Source of the DNA: Nannobrachium achirus
Lineage: Eukaryota > Chordata > Actinopteri > Myctophiformes > Myctophidae
Direction of reading: 5' to 3'
Assembly (NCBI GenBank): GCA_963921795.1
Contig: OY997659.1
Location: 21,988,659-22,052,658, forward strand
Length of the DNA stretch: 64,000 nt
The notes under the pieces: generated by a model
The model's database searches: none
What the model was told of the DNA's origin: nothing
Seen by the model: the letters and a program-made list of their open reading frames with translations, nothing else
Translations under genes and position numbers: made by a program
Shown: piece by piece, positions 50,408-62,916 of the stretch
Layout of the letters: the number at the start of each line of letters is the position of its first letter
Numbering within the stretch: the first letter of the stretch is position 1

Positions 50408-51150
50408 GCCAAATGTTTGCCTATTATGTCCAGGTACGCTACGGTTCAAGTGCTCCAAGTGCCAGGTTTGAGTTTCTTGCTGGTTTTCCTTATATCCACA
50501 TTTTCAAGAGTGGTTTGGAGATTGAGCCCATGATCGCCCATTCTAACTACAGTATTTCTCCAGAAGGTTCAGTTGGCTGTACTGGAAATGATCAGAAGAG
50601 ACTCAGATCTCTGTATTTTATAGATGAAATTCATAGATTCCATTACACCCGCTTGAAACCTCTGAATCAACACATATTCACTGCATACTGATTATACATT
50701 TCTGTGTCTCTCACATTAGAGTGAAAATCTGCACTTAACATAACTTTCTCTATTATTCCAGTGATGCCTTTTATGCAGAAGGGGGGAAAAAAGTCTCTAG
50801 CAAAGGTAGAATCAAGTGAAGTGAGACTCAGCAAGGTTATGAAGATATACAATGTAATCTTGGTAAACTTTGCATTAGTTATTAGGCTAGCAACGATAGT
50901 ATTATCTATTTCTAGTGACTCTGAAATGTCAGGCAAAAGTGGGTCACACCATGTACTGTAAATAGGTCTAAATTGTCTCCTTTCCTCCATTTTCTCTCTC
51001 CCACATTTCTTTTTTCTCCTCATTGCCGCTCTTTCTCCCTGCCCAATTAACCACTTAAAACATATACTTACTGTAGGTGACCAGATTCCCAAGGGCTCTA
51101 TACTAAGCCCCCTCCTGTTTTCACTCTTAAGTACACGTAATATATTCCCC

Positions 51151-51183
51151 GAAAATAGCTGATCTACAAGCTCACAACGCATC
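51151..51183. repeat. GATCTACAAGC hairpin family, left arm only
   Basis: GAAAATAGCTGATCTACAAG then CTCACAACGC. The right arm is missing. Confidence 0.6.
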
Positions 51184-51266
51184 GTGCTGTGTTATGTTAG
51201 CCCATGATAGAGATGCTGGGGTTCAAATGATGTTGATTCTACATCCTTTTCTCCCATCTTCCATCT

Positions 51267-51269
<3 letters not shown>

Positions 51270-51313
<44 letters not shown>

Positions 51314-51375
51314 CTCGCTCTCTCTCTCGGTCTTTCTCCCCTTCTCTCTCGCCACTTTCTCTCTCTCTCTCTCTG
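51270..51375. repeat. (CT)n-rich microsatellite
   Basis: CT units with GCTCTCGCTC interruptions. Confidence 0.85.
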
Positions 51376-51832
51376 TGTCTCCCAGATCCAGTTCTATTTC
51401 AGGAGCAGGTATAGGACGGAGTGCTGTTCTAATTTAGCAGAGCCTTCATTACCACTGCTGCCGACAGGGGAGCAGGCAGAATGAGTCACCGACTGCACTG
51501 CACTGTTTCACACCAAGCCCACTGACTCCTACCCTGTATTCTAGTAATAACGTACCCAGGAGGGGGGTAATTTCAGTAGAGATTTAAGTGGCTTAGTGCC
51601 TTCCCCTTGTTAACACAGCTTGTCAAATGCACCCCATCTGAATGAGTCATCCATCAAATGCATCTCTTGGAAAAGGTGATTAAATCCCCATGTAAACGCC
51701 CTCATGTATGCACTCACAGTGATTAATTTAACACTCTTGTGTGTTCAGCTTAGGATGTTGATGTTCTAATGTGCCGTGCTGCATAACTATTGCTATACAC
51801 TGTACATATGGCTCACCGATTTCAGTATGTTA

Positions 51833-51834
51833 CA

Positions 51835-51886
<52 letters not shown>

Positions 51887-51891
51887 CACAC

Positions 51892-51948
<57 letters not shown>
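51833..51948. repeat. (CGCA)n then (CA)n microsatellite
   Basis: About 13 CGCA units followed by about 30 CA units. The CGCA part is CpG-dense. Confidence 0.92.
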
Positions 51949-51949
<1 letters not shown>

Positions 51950-51990
51950 GGTTTCGATTATTATGAAAGGACTGCTCTATTACTGACAGC

Positions 51991-52185
51991 AAGGTAACCT
52001 TGTGGTTAGAGAGACTGTCCTATAATTGATAAGTCCCAAAGTGCAAGCAAGCCCCACTGCAGTAGTCTGTGTCCTTGGCTTTTACTGTAAAGCATTTCTA
52101 AGCAAGGCACCTTACCCCATCTGCTGGAGAACAGCATCAGCTACAGTACAGAGCTAAAATATAAATGCACCACTGTTGTACAGCA
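51991..52185 (+). mobile_element. tRNA-derived SINE, decayed
   Basis: TTGTGGTTAGAGAGACTGTCC carries an A box (TGGTTAGAGAG). The B box is eroded. The downstream TAAGCAAGGCACCTTACCCC is the conserved 3' body of common fish tRNA SINEs. Confidence 0.6.
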
Positions 52186-53809
52186 TGTGGCTTTCTTCAA
52201 GTCAGATTGGACTCACTGAGTCGCTTTCAGGTAGGAAAAAATAAGATGAATTGTCTTTCTTGGCAATCCACTGGTGTATTCTGTTCAAAGAGATCAATTA
52301 AAAAAAAGGGAGCACAAATCAAGTGGTGATTGTAAGACTTCATTGCACACCTATAGAAGGAGAGGACCTGGGTGACTCCCGCACACAATCAATACTTGAA
52401 ATTAAAACATTTTATTGAAGAATTACAATGATTCAGTTCCAAGACCTTAATCAGGCCAGAAGATTCTGTTTAGTTAAGTCATTTCTATCTAATCACAGCT
52501 GTTTTTATATATAGGCCTACTGTATATTCATTACCCTGCTATCTATCCTACTATCCCACTATAATCCTACTACTATACTAAATACTACAAAGAAATCCTA
52601 TAAAATAACTGTCTGTCCTCTCCTCAGTGGGGTGATCAGTCAAGCTGAAATTACCAGCACATGGCCATTGGCAGGGACCGACAAAGATGGTTTTCATAGG
52701 CAGGGACGAAGAGGATTATTCCATTTTTGTAATCTAATTCATTCTCATCCATTTGTCTCCTCAGTGTGTTGACCAATCGATCTGAATTTGCACATGGGCA
52801 GGGACTGACAATGACTAAGACCATTTTCCCATGCAGGGACAGATGACATTATTTTCCAATCTATTGCCAAGATTTGTGAGTTTGACGTTCGAGTGTCAGA
52901 CACAGTATTGTTGGTATTATTGTGGGCATGCCTCCTGGAGGAATTGTGCGCTCTACTGAGCTTAGATATTGTTGCATTCTGCACTCTCTCTCCCTCTCTC
53001 TCCTTCTCCCTCTTGGTTCTCTATTGTCTACGTTCAGACTGGTGATGTTAATCCTGTGGCTTGCAGTTAAAACATGTGTGTTATGCAATACCAGTACAGA
53101 CTACAGCGGATGAGTGCTTCTTAGCAACAATAATGAGCAGCAGATTAGTTGCAGAACAGATGGGAGAGGAGACAATACATGGAGTAACAATGATGTGGAT
53201 GTGATTCAACCCTGAAGAGATTCCAATACATGCTGCTAAACACAGAATTAGTTTAGTCAGACATACAGTACATGATGGTGTGTGTTACGCCCTTATGTGG
53301 CTTCTAGGGTATGAGGGTGTAACATAGAGTAAAATAATACAAATGGAAGTAGCGAAAAAAGTTGACATTTATTATGATCAAAAAAAGGATAAATTAAACA
53401 GGGAAAATGTAAAGCATCGGGTGGCCAATGCCAAAAGCTAAACCACAAAACAAGATTGCATTTCTACACTCCCTACCTTAACAAAACATAGGGGAAAAAA
53501 GGGGGATAAAATAAATGGCAGCACACCCCTACATAGTTTCCCTGTGACTGAGAAAGGTTAGTGCTGTTATGGCAATATAGTTTCTAAATATTAAATAAGG
53601 ATTGCTGATATTAGCTCCGTCTGACTCTAAACACACAGTATTAGAGTTACCTTTGCACTAAGCAGAAGACATGGCACACAGCCTACAGAGAGTAAACAGC
53701 CAACTACAAACAAGGGATTCAGCATAAGTGACGGATGGCAAGAGGGCTGAAGGAGGGCTGAAGGATTGTATACTGGCTGGTTGATTGAGGAGACCCAGGT
53801 GCAGTAGGA

Positions 53810-54551
53810 GCGAGATCATTTAGCGACCTACAACCGGGTCGCGACGTGGTCGGTAGTTTTCAGCGACCGGGTCGCTAAATCGAGCGACCGGGTCGCTAAA
53901 TCACCGACCGCGCCGCTAAATCGACCGACCCGGTCGCTAAATCTACCGACCTGCCTGCAGTTTTAGGTCGGTAGATTTAGCGACCCGGTCGGAAGATTTT
54001 GCGCCCCAGTCGGTCGATTTAGCGACCCGGTCGCTCGCTTTAGCGACGCGGTCGGTGATTTAGCGACGCGGTCGGTGATTTAGCGACCCGGTCGGGAGGT
54101 TGCGTGGCAGGTTAGCCTAACTGAGGTAACGGTCGGGAGGTTGCGTGGCAGGTTAGCCTAACTGAGGTAAGGTTACTGAGGTTAGGTTTAGGTTTAGGGT
54201 TAGGGTTAGGGTTAGGGTTAGTAGGTCGGTGGAAGCGACCACCGGTCGGTGGATTTACCTACCCGGTCGCTGGATTAGCGTCCCAGTCGGTGGAATTAGC
54301 GTCCCGGTCGATGGAATTAGCGTCCCAGTCGGTCGATTTAGCGACCCGGTCGCTCGCTTTAGTGCCGCGGTCGGTGATTTAGCGACCCGGTCGCTCCATT
54401 TAGCGACCCGGTCGCTCGCTTTAGTGCCGCGGTCGGTGATTTAGCGACCCGGTCGCTCCATTTAGCGACCCGGTCGCTCGATTTTGCGACCCGGTCGCTG
54501 AAAACTACCGACCACGTCGCGACCCGGTTGTAGGTCGCTAAATGATCTCGC
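53810..54551. repeat. GGTCGCTAAAT foldback with telomere-repeat core
   Basis: GCGAGATCATTTAGCGACC opens it and its exact complement closes it. The arms continue inverted (ACAACCGGGTCGCGACGTGG, TCGGTAGTTTTCAGCGACC). The arms are built from tandem degenerate AGCGACC(C/G)GGTCGCT units, themselves palindromic. The core has two direct copies of GGTCGGGAGGTTGCGTGGC extending through AGGTTAGCCTAACTGAGGTA (54091 and 54130). Four perfect TTAGGG units follow at 54194-54221. It is non-coding; open frames here are artefacts of the repeat. Confidence 0.85.
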
Positions 54552-55012
54552 CCTCTCTCCCCAGGTGTGTCCCCAATCTCCTCGCCCCTCCTCCAATCTC
54601 CACTGTCTGCCACTCCCAATTACCAGGCACTGAAAACACTCAAGAGGGAGAAAACAATATGAGGCCAGATAGGGCCGTAAGCGTCCACGTTTTTCTCAAT
54701 TGCCCTAAGCGCAACGGTGAGGGCGCGGGGGGCTGCAAGGGAAAGGAGCACTTGTTTTCGGTGATGACGACGGAGGCACGCCGTCTCAGGCGACCATGAG
54801 CCACGTGAGACACCTCCGAGTGAGTCGCCGTGTCGAGCATTGCGATGGTCGCATGAGCTATGTGCCGCTATGGACAGAATAGTAAATCTTCGTCTCCCTG
54901 ACTTTCGGCACCTCCCCACGGTCCAAGTGAACACAGCGAAGCGCTCCCTACCTCCTTGCCCACCACTGGCCCCCACCATTGCGCTTAGGGTCCTTGGGAA
55001 ACGCCAAGTCGT

Positions 55013-55016
<4 letters not shown>
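54552..55016. other. CpG-rich unique-looking block
   Basis: GC-rich DNA with CGCTTAGGG-type inverted scraps (TGCCCTAAGCGCAACGG near 54702 and CATTGCGCTTAGGGTCC near 54978), so it may be an eroded TIR element. No protein family is recognised. Confidence 0.35.

Positions 55017-55100
<84 letters not shown>
55017..55100. repeat. (GT)n microsatellite
   Basis: About 42 GT units. Confidence 0.95.
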
Positions 55101-55102
<2 letters not shown>

Positions 55103-55249
55103 TCTTTATCACTGTTTCCCAAACAGTGGGTTGTCTACCAATTTTTTGTTATGAGTAAATATCAGATTCTTACATTTACAAACAATATATATCAAAACTA
55201 GAAGCAGTGTTCTTCCGAGCACAGGTCTGCACCGGGCCAGGCGTCCTGG

Positions 55250-56575
55250 TGGTGCTATAATAGGCCAATGTAAAAAGGGTGGCATGTGTTCTTCACCAAT
55301 CTTAGACCTTTCATGGCGCCACCATGAGGCTGATTTAAAAAATTTGAAGTGGCATTTCTTCCTCGGCCTATACTAGTGGGAATGTGTGTGCGCGATTTCA
55401 TGTTAATTGCACTCTGCGTTTGTGATTTGAGCCATTTTGTCCAAAAGGGACCAATCTTACAAATTTTGAAAGCCAATCTCAGCCAATCAGGATGGAATAT
55501 GGACAATCAGACAGATCCATGTCGATCACATGACTGTAGAGATACTGTCTACCGATTTGCGTGATTTTTGGACAAAATCTGTAGGAGTACTGGCCAAAAG
55601 GTAGTTTTGCACAAATTGGCCTCCTGGTGGCGCTATAACAGGCCCATGTGAAAAATGTGGGGCAGAGGTTCTGAATTGGCATCCAGGGAGTGCGCTTATA
55701 AAGTTTGAAACTGATCGGTGGAGTTATAGGTAAAACCACAAATCGGCCTGTTATAGCGCCACCATGAGGCTGATTTAAAAAAAAATAAGTGGCATTTCTT
55801 CCTCAGCCTAGTGGGAACCTGTGTGCACGATTTCATGTTAATTGCACTCTGCGTTTGTGATTTGAGGCATTTTGTCCAAAATGGACCAATCTTACAAACT
55901 TTGAAAGCCAATCCCAGCCAATCAGGATGGAATATGGACAATCAGACAGATCCGTGTCGATCACATGACTGTAGAGATACTGTCTACCGATTTGCGTGAT
56001 TTTTGGACAAAATCTGTAGGAGTACTGGCCAAAAGGTAGTTTTGCACAAATTGGCCTCCTGGTGGCGCTATAACAGGCCCATGTGAAAAATGTGGGGCAG
56101 AGGTTCTGAATTGGCATCCAGGGAGTGCACTTACAAAGTTTGAAACTGATCGGTGGAGTTATAGGTAAAACCACAAATCGGCCTGTTATAGCGCCACCAT
56201 GAGGCTGATTTAAAAATAAATAAGTGGCATTTCTTCCTCAGCCTAGTGGGAACCTGTGTGCGCGATTTCATGTTAATTGCACTCTGCGTTTGTGATTTGA
56301 GGCATTTTGCCCAAAATGGACCAATCTTACAAACTTTGAAAGCCAATCTCAGCCAATCAGGATGGAATATGGACAATCAGACAGATCCGTGTCGATCACA
56401 TGACTGTAGAGATACTGTCTACCGATTTGTGTGATTTTTGGACATAATCTGTAGGAGTAGTTTACAGAAATGTGTTTTGCAAACATCGGCCTCATGGTGG
56501 CGCTAGAACAGGGCCATTTAAAAAATGTGGGGCAGAGGTTCTGAATTGGCATCCAGGGAGTGTGTGTGCTCATTT
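55250..56575. repeat. Tandem array, 435-bp period, about three copies
   Basis: AGCCAATCAG starts at 55481, 55916 and 56351, exactly 435 bp apart. Each unit has ATCACATGACTGTAGAGATA, ACCGATTTGCGTGATTTTTG, GGCCTCCTGGTGGCGCTATA and TTATAGCGCCACCATGAGGC. The last two are inverted within the unit (GGCGCTATAACAGGCC / GGCCTGTTATAGCGCC). The units are nearly identical. They share the ACCGATTTGCGTGATTTT and GTAGGAG landmarks with the cores of Helitron-like copies A and B. Confidence 0.88.
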
Positions 56576-57386
56576 TGGCAGCGACCGGGCCAACGGCGCC
56601 GGAGATTAGCTGTTAAACATACACAGCCATTTACAATATGCTTGTGCGCCTATACTGCCAGGAATATTATTAATTTCCAAGTTATCAGTAGCCTAACCCA
56701 GCAGGGATAATATAATTGCAGAATGTAGTACACATACTATACCACTAGAGTGTGCCCAACGATTAGGTCTTGCAGTCTGGACTCAGCCTGGACAGCATGT
56801 GGACCATAATGGCCGCCTATGGAGCCGCCATTATGGCTCCCGGTCCGCCGAACGGGAGCGATCCTGGAGCGCGTGCACCTCGTGCGCACGCCGTGTACAC
56901 TCGTTTTTGCTCCTGAGTGACCACTCTGTCAGCCTGCCATTTTTTTCCGAATGAAAATCCGTCTAAATATGGTAAAGTTTGATAAGAAAAACGTGAGCTT
57001 TCAATGCTATGGAAAGGCCTATGCTTTGTTATGGCCGAACGACTTCCGGGTTACGTCATCGATGATGTCATTTCCATCGCATTTTCATAGCTTAAGCTTA
57101 TATGAACCTAGAATGGTCATTTATAGCTCAAAAAATGTCAAAAAAATACCCAACAAATCAGAAAATGATCCCCAAGGCGATGTTTGGCGATCTGGCTGGC
57201 TGGGCTTCCTCAAAATGGCGATGGAAGGCGATTTGGCTGTGAAGCAGTTAACAAACTCGGAGGACGGACGGACGGACGGACGGACGGACGGACGGACGGA
57301 CGGACGGACGGACAGGGGCGAAAACATACTCTCTTCCCCTGCCTTCGGTTGGTGGAGACAAATATAACATATATAGCCTATATATA
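56576..57386. other. Repeat-derived block with (GGAC)n
   Basis: (GGAC)n at 57262-57313 is followed by GGGGCGAAAACATACTCTCT and CCTTCGGTTGGTGGAGACA, an arrangement common in non-autonomous Helitron-like repeats. 56800-56840 holds an ATGGCCGCC/GGCGGCCAT-like inverted scrap (AATGGCCGCC... GCCGCCATTATGG). Confidence 0.5.
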
Positions 57387-57420
57387 CCAGTAAGACTCCC
57401 TAATCGGGAGATAAGCTCCG
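57387..57420 (-). mobile_element. Helitron-like 3' terminus, element D
   Basis: Reads CTCCCGATTAGGGAG then TCTTACTGG followed by T on the minus strand, as in copies A-C. The body to its right (from about 57420) does not match A or B, so this end belongs to a different or rearranged element whose 5' end I could not place. Confidence 0.55.
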
Positions 57421-57679
57421 TATTCCTTGGCAAAACCGGAAAACCCTGCCATCTGGTCCGAAAATAACAAAAACTGTTTCGCCCCTCACCAAACCAAAGG
57501 TATCAGTGGATAGTTGAAAGCTTACTTTACTTAGTGGACGCAGTCTGGACCCCCCACCACACGCTTAAAATACATTTCTAGGGTGAAATGAAAAATAATC
57601 CACCGGATGGAGACACTCTTCCTGGTTGAAGACCAATAATAAGACCGATAATTTTTTTGGGCCCTCCCGCCCTCCACCA

Positions 57680-57682
<3 letters not shown>

Positions 57683-57710
<28 letters not shown>
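57683..57710. repeat. Poly-C run (28 bases)
   Basis: An uninterrupted C-run flanked by CCCTCCCGCCCTCC, so the minus strand is G-rich over about 60 bases and could form a quadruplex. Confidence 0.9.
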
Positions 57711-57713
<3 letters not shown>

Positions 57714-57755
57714 CGACCGACGCGCACTACCCAGCTCGGATTTTAAGCCATGATG

Positions 57756-58352
57756 ATCATCTGTGGTAGCCTGGCGGGGCCCGACGTCATCTGCGTTCAC
57801 TCACTTATTCCTTCCACAGTATAACGTCTGGACTTCCGTTGATTGGCAGCGAGTATACCGATTATTCTCTGATCGGGGCCAATCAGTGACTGCTTCCGCA
57901 CTATGCTTCCGCACAACAAACGTAGTCTTCCTGACAACAAGTGAAAAGATTTCCCTGATTGGTCCATGTGTAGACGGTGACGTAGATGCATGCTGCAGGC
58001 TGCAGCATTTTCAAAACAACAATGGCTGCCCTCGCGATGCAAAAGGTGTAACCGTTAACGCTCTAACCATAAAACAACCAATAAGTGCAGTTATTTCAGA
58101 GTTGGAATCAATTACAACAATTAAAAAGCAACACGGAGGATGCGCTAGTGGAGTTTATCGGCCGAAAAGACGTGTTTGTTTGCCGTTCTTCCGACTGGCT
58201 GAGAGATGGTGATTGGTTAGAGGAGTCTGTCTGTCAAGGCAAGTACTCCCGCCCACTTTTCAAGCTGCCAATAGGCCAAAGGCCAGACGTTATACTGTGG
58301 AAGGAATGAACACAGATAACGTCGGGCCCCGCCAGGCTACATCTGTGGGCCA
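57756..58352. repeat. TIR/foldback element with GTAGCCTGGCGGGGC ends
   Basis: GTAGCCTGGCGGGGCCCGAC, ATTCCTTCCACAGTATAACG and the following TCTGG on the left match the right end in inverted order (CCAGACGTTATACTGTGGAA and GTCGGGCCCCGCCAGGCTAC). The interior holds ATTGG/CCAAT motifs. The open frames inside it have no family resemblance. Confidence 0.75.
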
Positions 58353-58861
58353 AGAAAGCACCTGTAGACAACAGAGGATGGGCCCACACATTAGATTTTT
58401 GCCAGACCCATGAAATGGGTAGGCCTACATAAGCAAATGTCGGTCTGTCTGTCCGGGTTTTCTATATAAAGGGTATATATGATGATGACATGATGATGAC
58501 ATGCCTACAAAAGGCATGATGTCATAAATGATGATGACAGACAGGGGGTCTGGCACAACCAGGTTGACCTGGTCTAGTTAATTAACATATAATGCATATG
58601 ACATTTTTGTAAATTGTCAATGACCACGTGGCCCAGTTCCCCCAAGGGCCCCTGAGAGCGAATGTCCCCTGCATGGCCCCACTGGCCCAATGATTAATCC
58701 AGCCCTGAGCTGAATAACACCCAACGAGACTAATGCTCTGTTAATGCGGTGCATTTTGGTCCTCTGACCTGCGCGGCAGTAGTGAATTGGCGCTGTGATG
58801 GCGACGACAAATAGTAAAAAACTAGAAGAAATGGAGGCCCCCATGTTGGACTGGGCTATAC

Positions 58862-59281
58862 CATCACCCAAAACAGATTCCCTAGCCTGCACGCCCGTAC
58901 GTCAGTCAGTCCCTCCGTCTGTCCGTCACATCACACTTTTGCCCCTACTCTTATCTCCGCCACTGTTGCCCCCCCTATCCATGCCAAACTTTGCACACAC
59001 ACTCCTTGGCTGGCAAACCACAACCTCCGCCCCTGATTTTTCACATGGCCATCTTCTAGCACCACCATCAGGCCGATTTATGCAAAACACATTTTTGGAC
59101 ACTGCTCCTACAGATTTTGCCCTAATATCACGCAAAGCGGTACACAGTATCTCTAAAGTCATGTCATCAACATGGATCTGTCCCATTTCCCATATTCCCT
59201 CCTGATTGGCTACGATTGCCTTCTAAAGTTTGTGTATGCGACGTGACGGTCGCTTATGTCCCGATTAGGGAGTCTTACTGG
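58862..59281 (+). mobile_element. Helitron2/Helentron-like element, copy C (5' end eroded)
   Basis: Has GTCAGTCAGTCCCTCCGTC, ATCTCCGCCACTGTTGCCCC, AGCACCACCATCAGGCCGAT and the copy A/B monomer (TTTTTGGACACTGCTCCTAC). It ends with GCGACGTGACGGTCGC, GTCCCGATTAGGGAG and TCTTACTGG. No GCGACC 5' terminus is found. Confidence 0.72.
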
Positions 59282-59540
59282 TATACTGTAGCTCTGAAAA
59301 TTCACCTTTCAGGAGACCAAAGGGGGAGGTAGAACTTATCACTTATCCCACTTCCTGCCATAATCTTCAAGATGTAAAGCAAAGTATAGTATATCAAGTC
59401 ACACACACACTCAGTTGTATACAGTGGATCCCCCAAACTGTTGAGAAAACCTCACAGCCCAAGTCACATTTACATTTTCATGAATATATAGACTGTAACG
59501 TATTTCAAGACAGAGCCATTCATCCATCCCACTGGGGGTT

Positions 59541-59856
<316 letters not shown>

Positions 59857-60004
59857 GCATCAGTCAACATTGCTTACATTTGCTGCTTGGAAAAGTGTGT
59901 TGTTGAAAGTATTCCTGATCTTAACACAAATTACGGTAATAAAAATGGGTGTGATTGCCATTACTGTGTGTGAGAACTGAGGAGGTGTGTAACATTATAG
60001 CTTG

Positions 60005-60790
60005 GACTTACAATTTACAATTTGGTTCATTTGGCAGACACACTTAATCCTGCAGAGCGACTTACAGTAAGCAAGGACAGCACAAGGTAATACATTAAAT
60101 GCACAGAAATAGTAGGCCAAATCTAAAACTAACGTAGGTAGACCATGAACCTATCATCAGTCTTCCTTTACTTCCTTTAAAACCGCTCTGAAAAACCCAC
60201 TTACAGGCAGCTGATACTCGAAAGTGGTAACAGTAGGCCTAAACCTAGCCTAACCACACCCTTCTACCATTTATTTTGCATTGTGTTTTTACAACTGTTT
60301 TTCTGATGATATCTTCTGCATAGTAGGCCTACTGTGTTCTATCTGTCTGTCATTCAATGTTATATGAGTTTAAAAAAAGGATCTCAATGTAAAATAAGCC
60401 GTGGCTTTCCTGACTCCTGAGCTTATCCTTTTAGTTGACCTTGTACCAGTGAACTGTAGTCTACTGTCACGCCACTGTACCTTTTCATATGCAAACTTCT
60501 AATAAATACTTCAATCAATCAATCAAAGTCAGTAAAATTAAATATAATAAGATAATAATAAGATAATAATAAGATATAAAATAAAACAATAAAATCAATA
60601 AACTACATAGAAGCTATACACACTATAGGATGCCAAGTCAACAATGACTGGCATCAGTCTATATATAAAATGCTATCTAGATGACATTTTAGCTTTTGCA
60701 TAAGCCTGTATGCAGGTCATTGAAGGCTTAGGCAAGTGCTGGTAGGCCTAAAGTGCTATGGGCTAAGGTGGAGTCTGAATTGGTGAGTCT
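60005..60790. mobile_element. Dispersed teleost repeat, copy 2, interrupted by a LINE 3' end
   Basis: The outer parts (60020-60140 and 60600-60790) match 46985-47360. Between them, 60335-60530 matches the LINE end at 19370-19580, including TTTTAGTTGACCTTGTACCA and a TCAATCAATCAATC tail. The LINE fragment therefore inserted into this copy after the 47-kb and 60-kb copies separated, or the 47-kb copy never received it. Confidence 0.6.
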
Positions 60791-62588
60791 CAGACTTTGT
60801 ATGGATTTGTTGAGCAATAAAATGCTCTAGTTAATCTGTTGTTTGCAGATATACATCCACGTTCAGTAATGGATCAGTCCTCCAGACTCCATGCATGCAG
60901 TCCCCTGTTAAACCATGGATGTACCTGTAAACATGCTTCTGATATTGGAAGTGTAATGGTGCCCCCAAGTGGCTGCTGCATGCTATTTAATTTTGGTCGT
61001 TTTCTGGGCAAACGCATCAGCACTGTTGTTCATCATCATGAAAAAGAGAAAAGGAAAATAATTAATCACAAAAAAGACAACGTTTATTCTGATTCGGATC
61101 ATCATCATCTTCTTCATTGTTCTTTGTCATCATCATCATTCATTTCATGTTGGTGGTCAGTCTGGTCACAGTTTTTCATTACCCTCTATCTCTTTTAATC
61201 TTCCTCTTTCTATACCTCATCATCATCATCATCATCATCATTTATTTACTTATTTCAGCAAGTGACATTTACCAGCCGATTCATTAAACAAAGCATAACG
61301 ACTCCATGACCTTCAATTATTAAAAGGGCACTGTATAATAAAATTAAGGAAAATATGTACAAGATTTACACCAAATTCCGACCCCACCACGGAAGTTTGA
61401 CCGCATGGAAACTAACCCCTCTCCAAGATGACTCAGTTTTCAAATGAGATTTTAGGAAGAGCATGGCTGACTTTTTTATGTATAGGCCTATAAGTGTGAC
61501 AATAATAACAAATTATTATTGCTTCACTATGTTGTTTGTAGCTACATGACCATGAACACTAGACTATAATATATAATACAAAAATAATATGAAATACGAT
61601 TTAATCATAATCCAAATGACTGCAAAAATGAACGCAGATGCACGTTTTGCATTGGCTTCTATATGATTCACAGTCACACACAACAGGATAAGCTTACTAC
61701 TGCTACTGCATTTGTATTTACTTTAATTATGTAAAACAACAATGTTATCTTCTTTTTTACACTATGCACCTTGGTGAATGCTTTTTATATCAATAAATCA
61801 CTGCAGCCTATTTCTATGCAATAAACAGTGGAGTTGACTGACTAGGCCTACACAATTTTCACTATGAGCCATGGACAAAAATATATTCAGTTTTGTGTCG
61901 TTTGATTTTTTTTGTTAACTTATTGTACCTAGCACAGTGAAGTAAGCTTAATTCACCATGAGATTTCTGAATTAAAGTGGAAGTTATGACTGTTTAGTTT
62001 TTCTACAAAATGTTACATTTTCACAGTCAACAATCACGTCTCTCTGTCACAGTATAGGCTAAGTGAAAACCATAAGATGGCGCTGATTAGCTAACTAGGG
62101 CAATATAGGAGATGTGTCCATTGTTACAAATGTACCAGGGAGAAAGCAAATTATTTAAAAAGTGACAAGAGATGCGGCGAAATTACAAATATAGCTTTCA
62201 ATAACAAATAAGCCTGTGGTTCTTTAATTCAATTTGCTCATTTCTGGGAATGGTGCCCAAATCGTCGGTCATTTCTGATTTAAGTTGAGGCTCATGCTTA
62301 ACCCTAAACTGCTTTGGAAATAGGCTAAAACGGGGATATTGTAAAAAGCGTTGATGGGTCACGCTTAGGTGATGAAAATGTCACGCGTAAGATGTCAGTG
62401 TCTGTGCGTAATTTGGCGAGGTAGGAAATCCAATACTCTTCTTCATAGGCTAGTTTTCCTCAACCTTTACACAACATGGCGAGCCATATGTTAACCAAGG
62501 TGTAAATGTATACATGTTAAATTAATATAGGTTACATCACACTCACTCACTGCATAAGGGTACATGAGTTATGTAGCCTATGTTGTAT
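60791..62588. other. Intergenic downstream of fev, no assigned gene
   Basis: AT-rich with an (ATC)n tract at 61218-61241. The 119-codon open frame at 60839-61198 shows no known domain and contains a CAT-rich low-complexity stretch, so it is not called. Confidence 0.4.
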
Positions 62589-62895
62589 CAGTGGTTCTCA
62601 AACCTTTCCATGTCAAGGGCCTCCACATTAATTAACATTTGAACGCGGTCCCCCATTTGAAGATGTATTGTGCCAGGGAGCAGGGAGGGACCCCATACTA
62701 AGATTTGTATTGTTGAAGTGTTTATTTCTTTTCAAGATATTTTGAAAATAACCGATCGAGTCATATAGCCAGTGGGTAAAAGTGGTTAAACTATAGGCCT
62801 GTATTGTAATTTAGCTGGGGACCTGGCTGGAACCCCTTCAAGGAGGTCCCCTGGCCTGGGGGGTCCCCGCCGGACCCCACTATTGAGAGCCACTG
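62589..62895. mobile_element. CAGTGGTTCTCAAAC-type hAT MITE, diverged
   Basis: Opens CAGTGGTTCTCAAACC and closes TTGAGAGCCACTG, with paired GGTCCCC/GGGGTCCCC blocks inside. The 8-bp flanks (tgttgtat and catatata) do not match, so it is old or the boundary is shifted. It lies only 21 bases from the fev stop codon, inside the likely 3' UTR. It carries a hairpin-family scrap GAAAATAACCGATCGAG at 62745. Confidence 0.62.
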
Positions 62896-62916
62896 CATAT
62901 ATAGATCATTTAAGAG

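Noticed and set aside
53283-53325. A possible LTR end (TGTTAC...GTAACA)
   Set aside because: Only a short inverted pair, with no second copy, primer site or retroviral sequence nearby.
54194-54221. A true interstitial telomere
   Set aside because: Only four perfect TTAGGG units inside a foldback core; too short for a fusion scar.
54229-54619. Frames with repeated VGGISVPVD or DRVAKSSDRVAK residues
   Set aside because: Products of the GGTCGCTAAAT tandem units.
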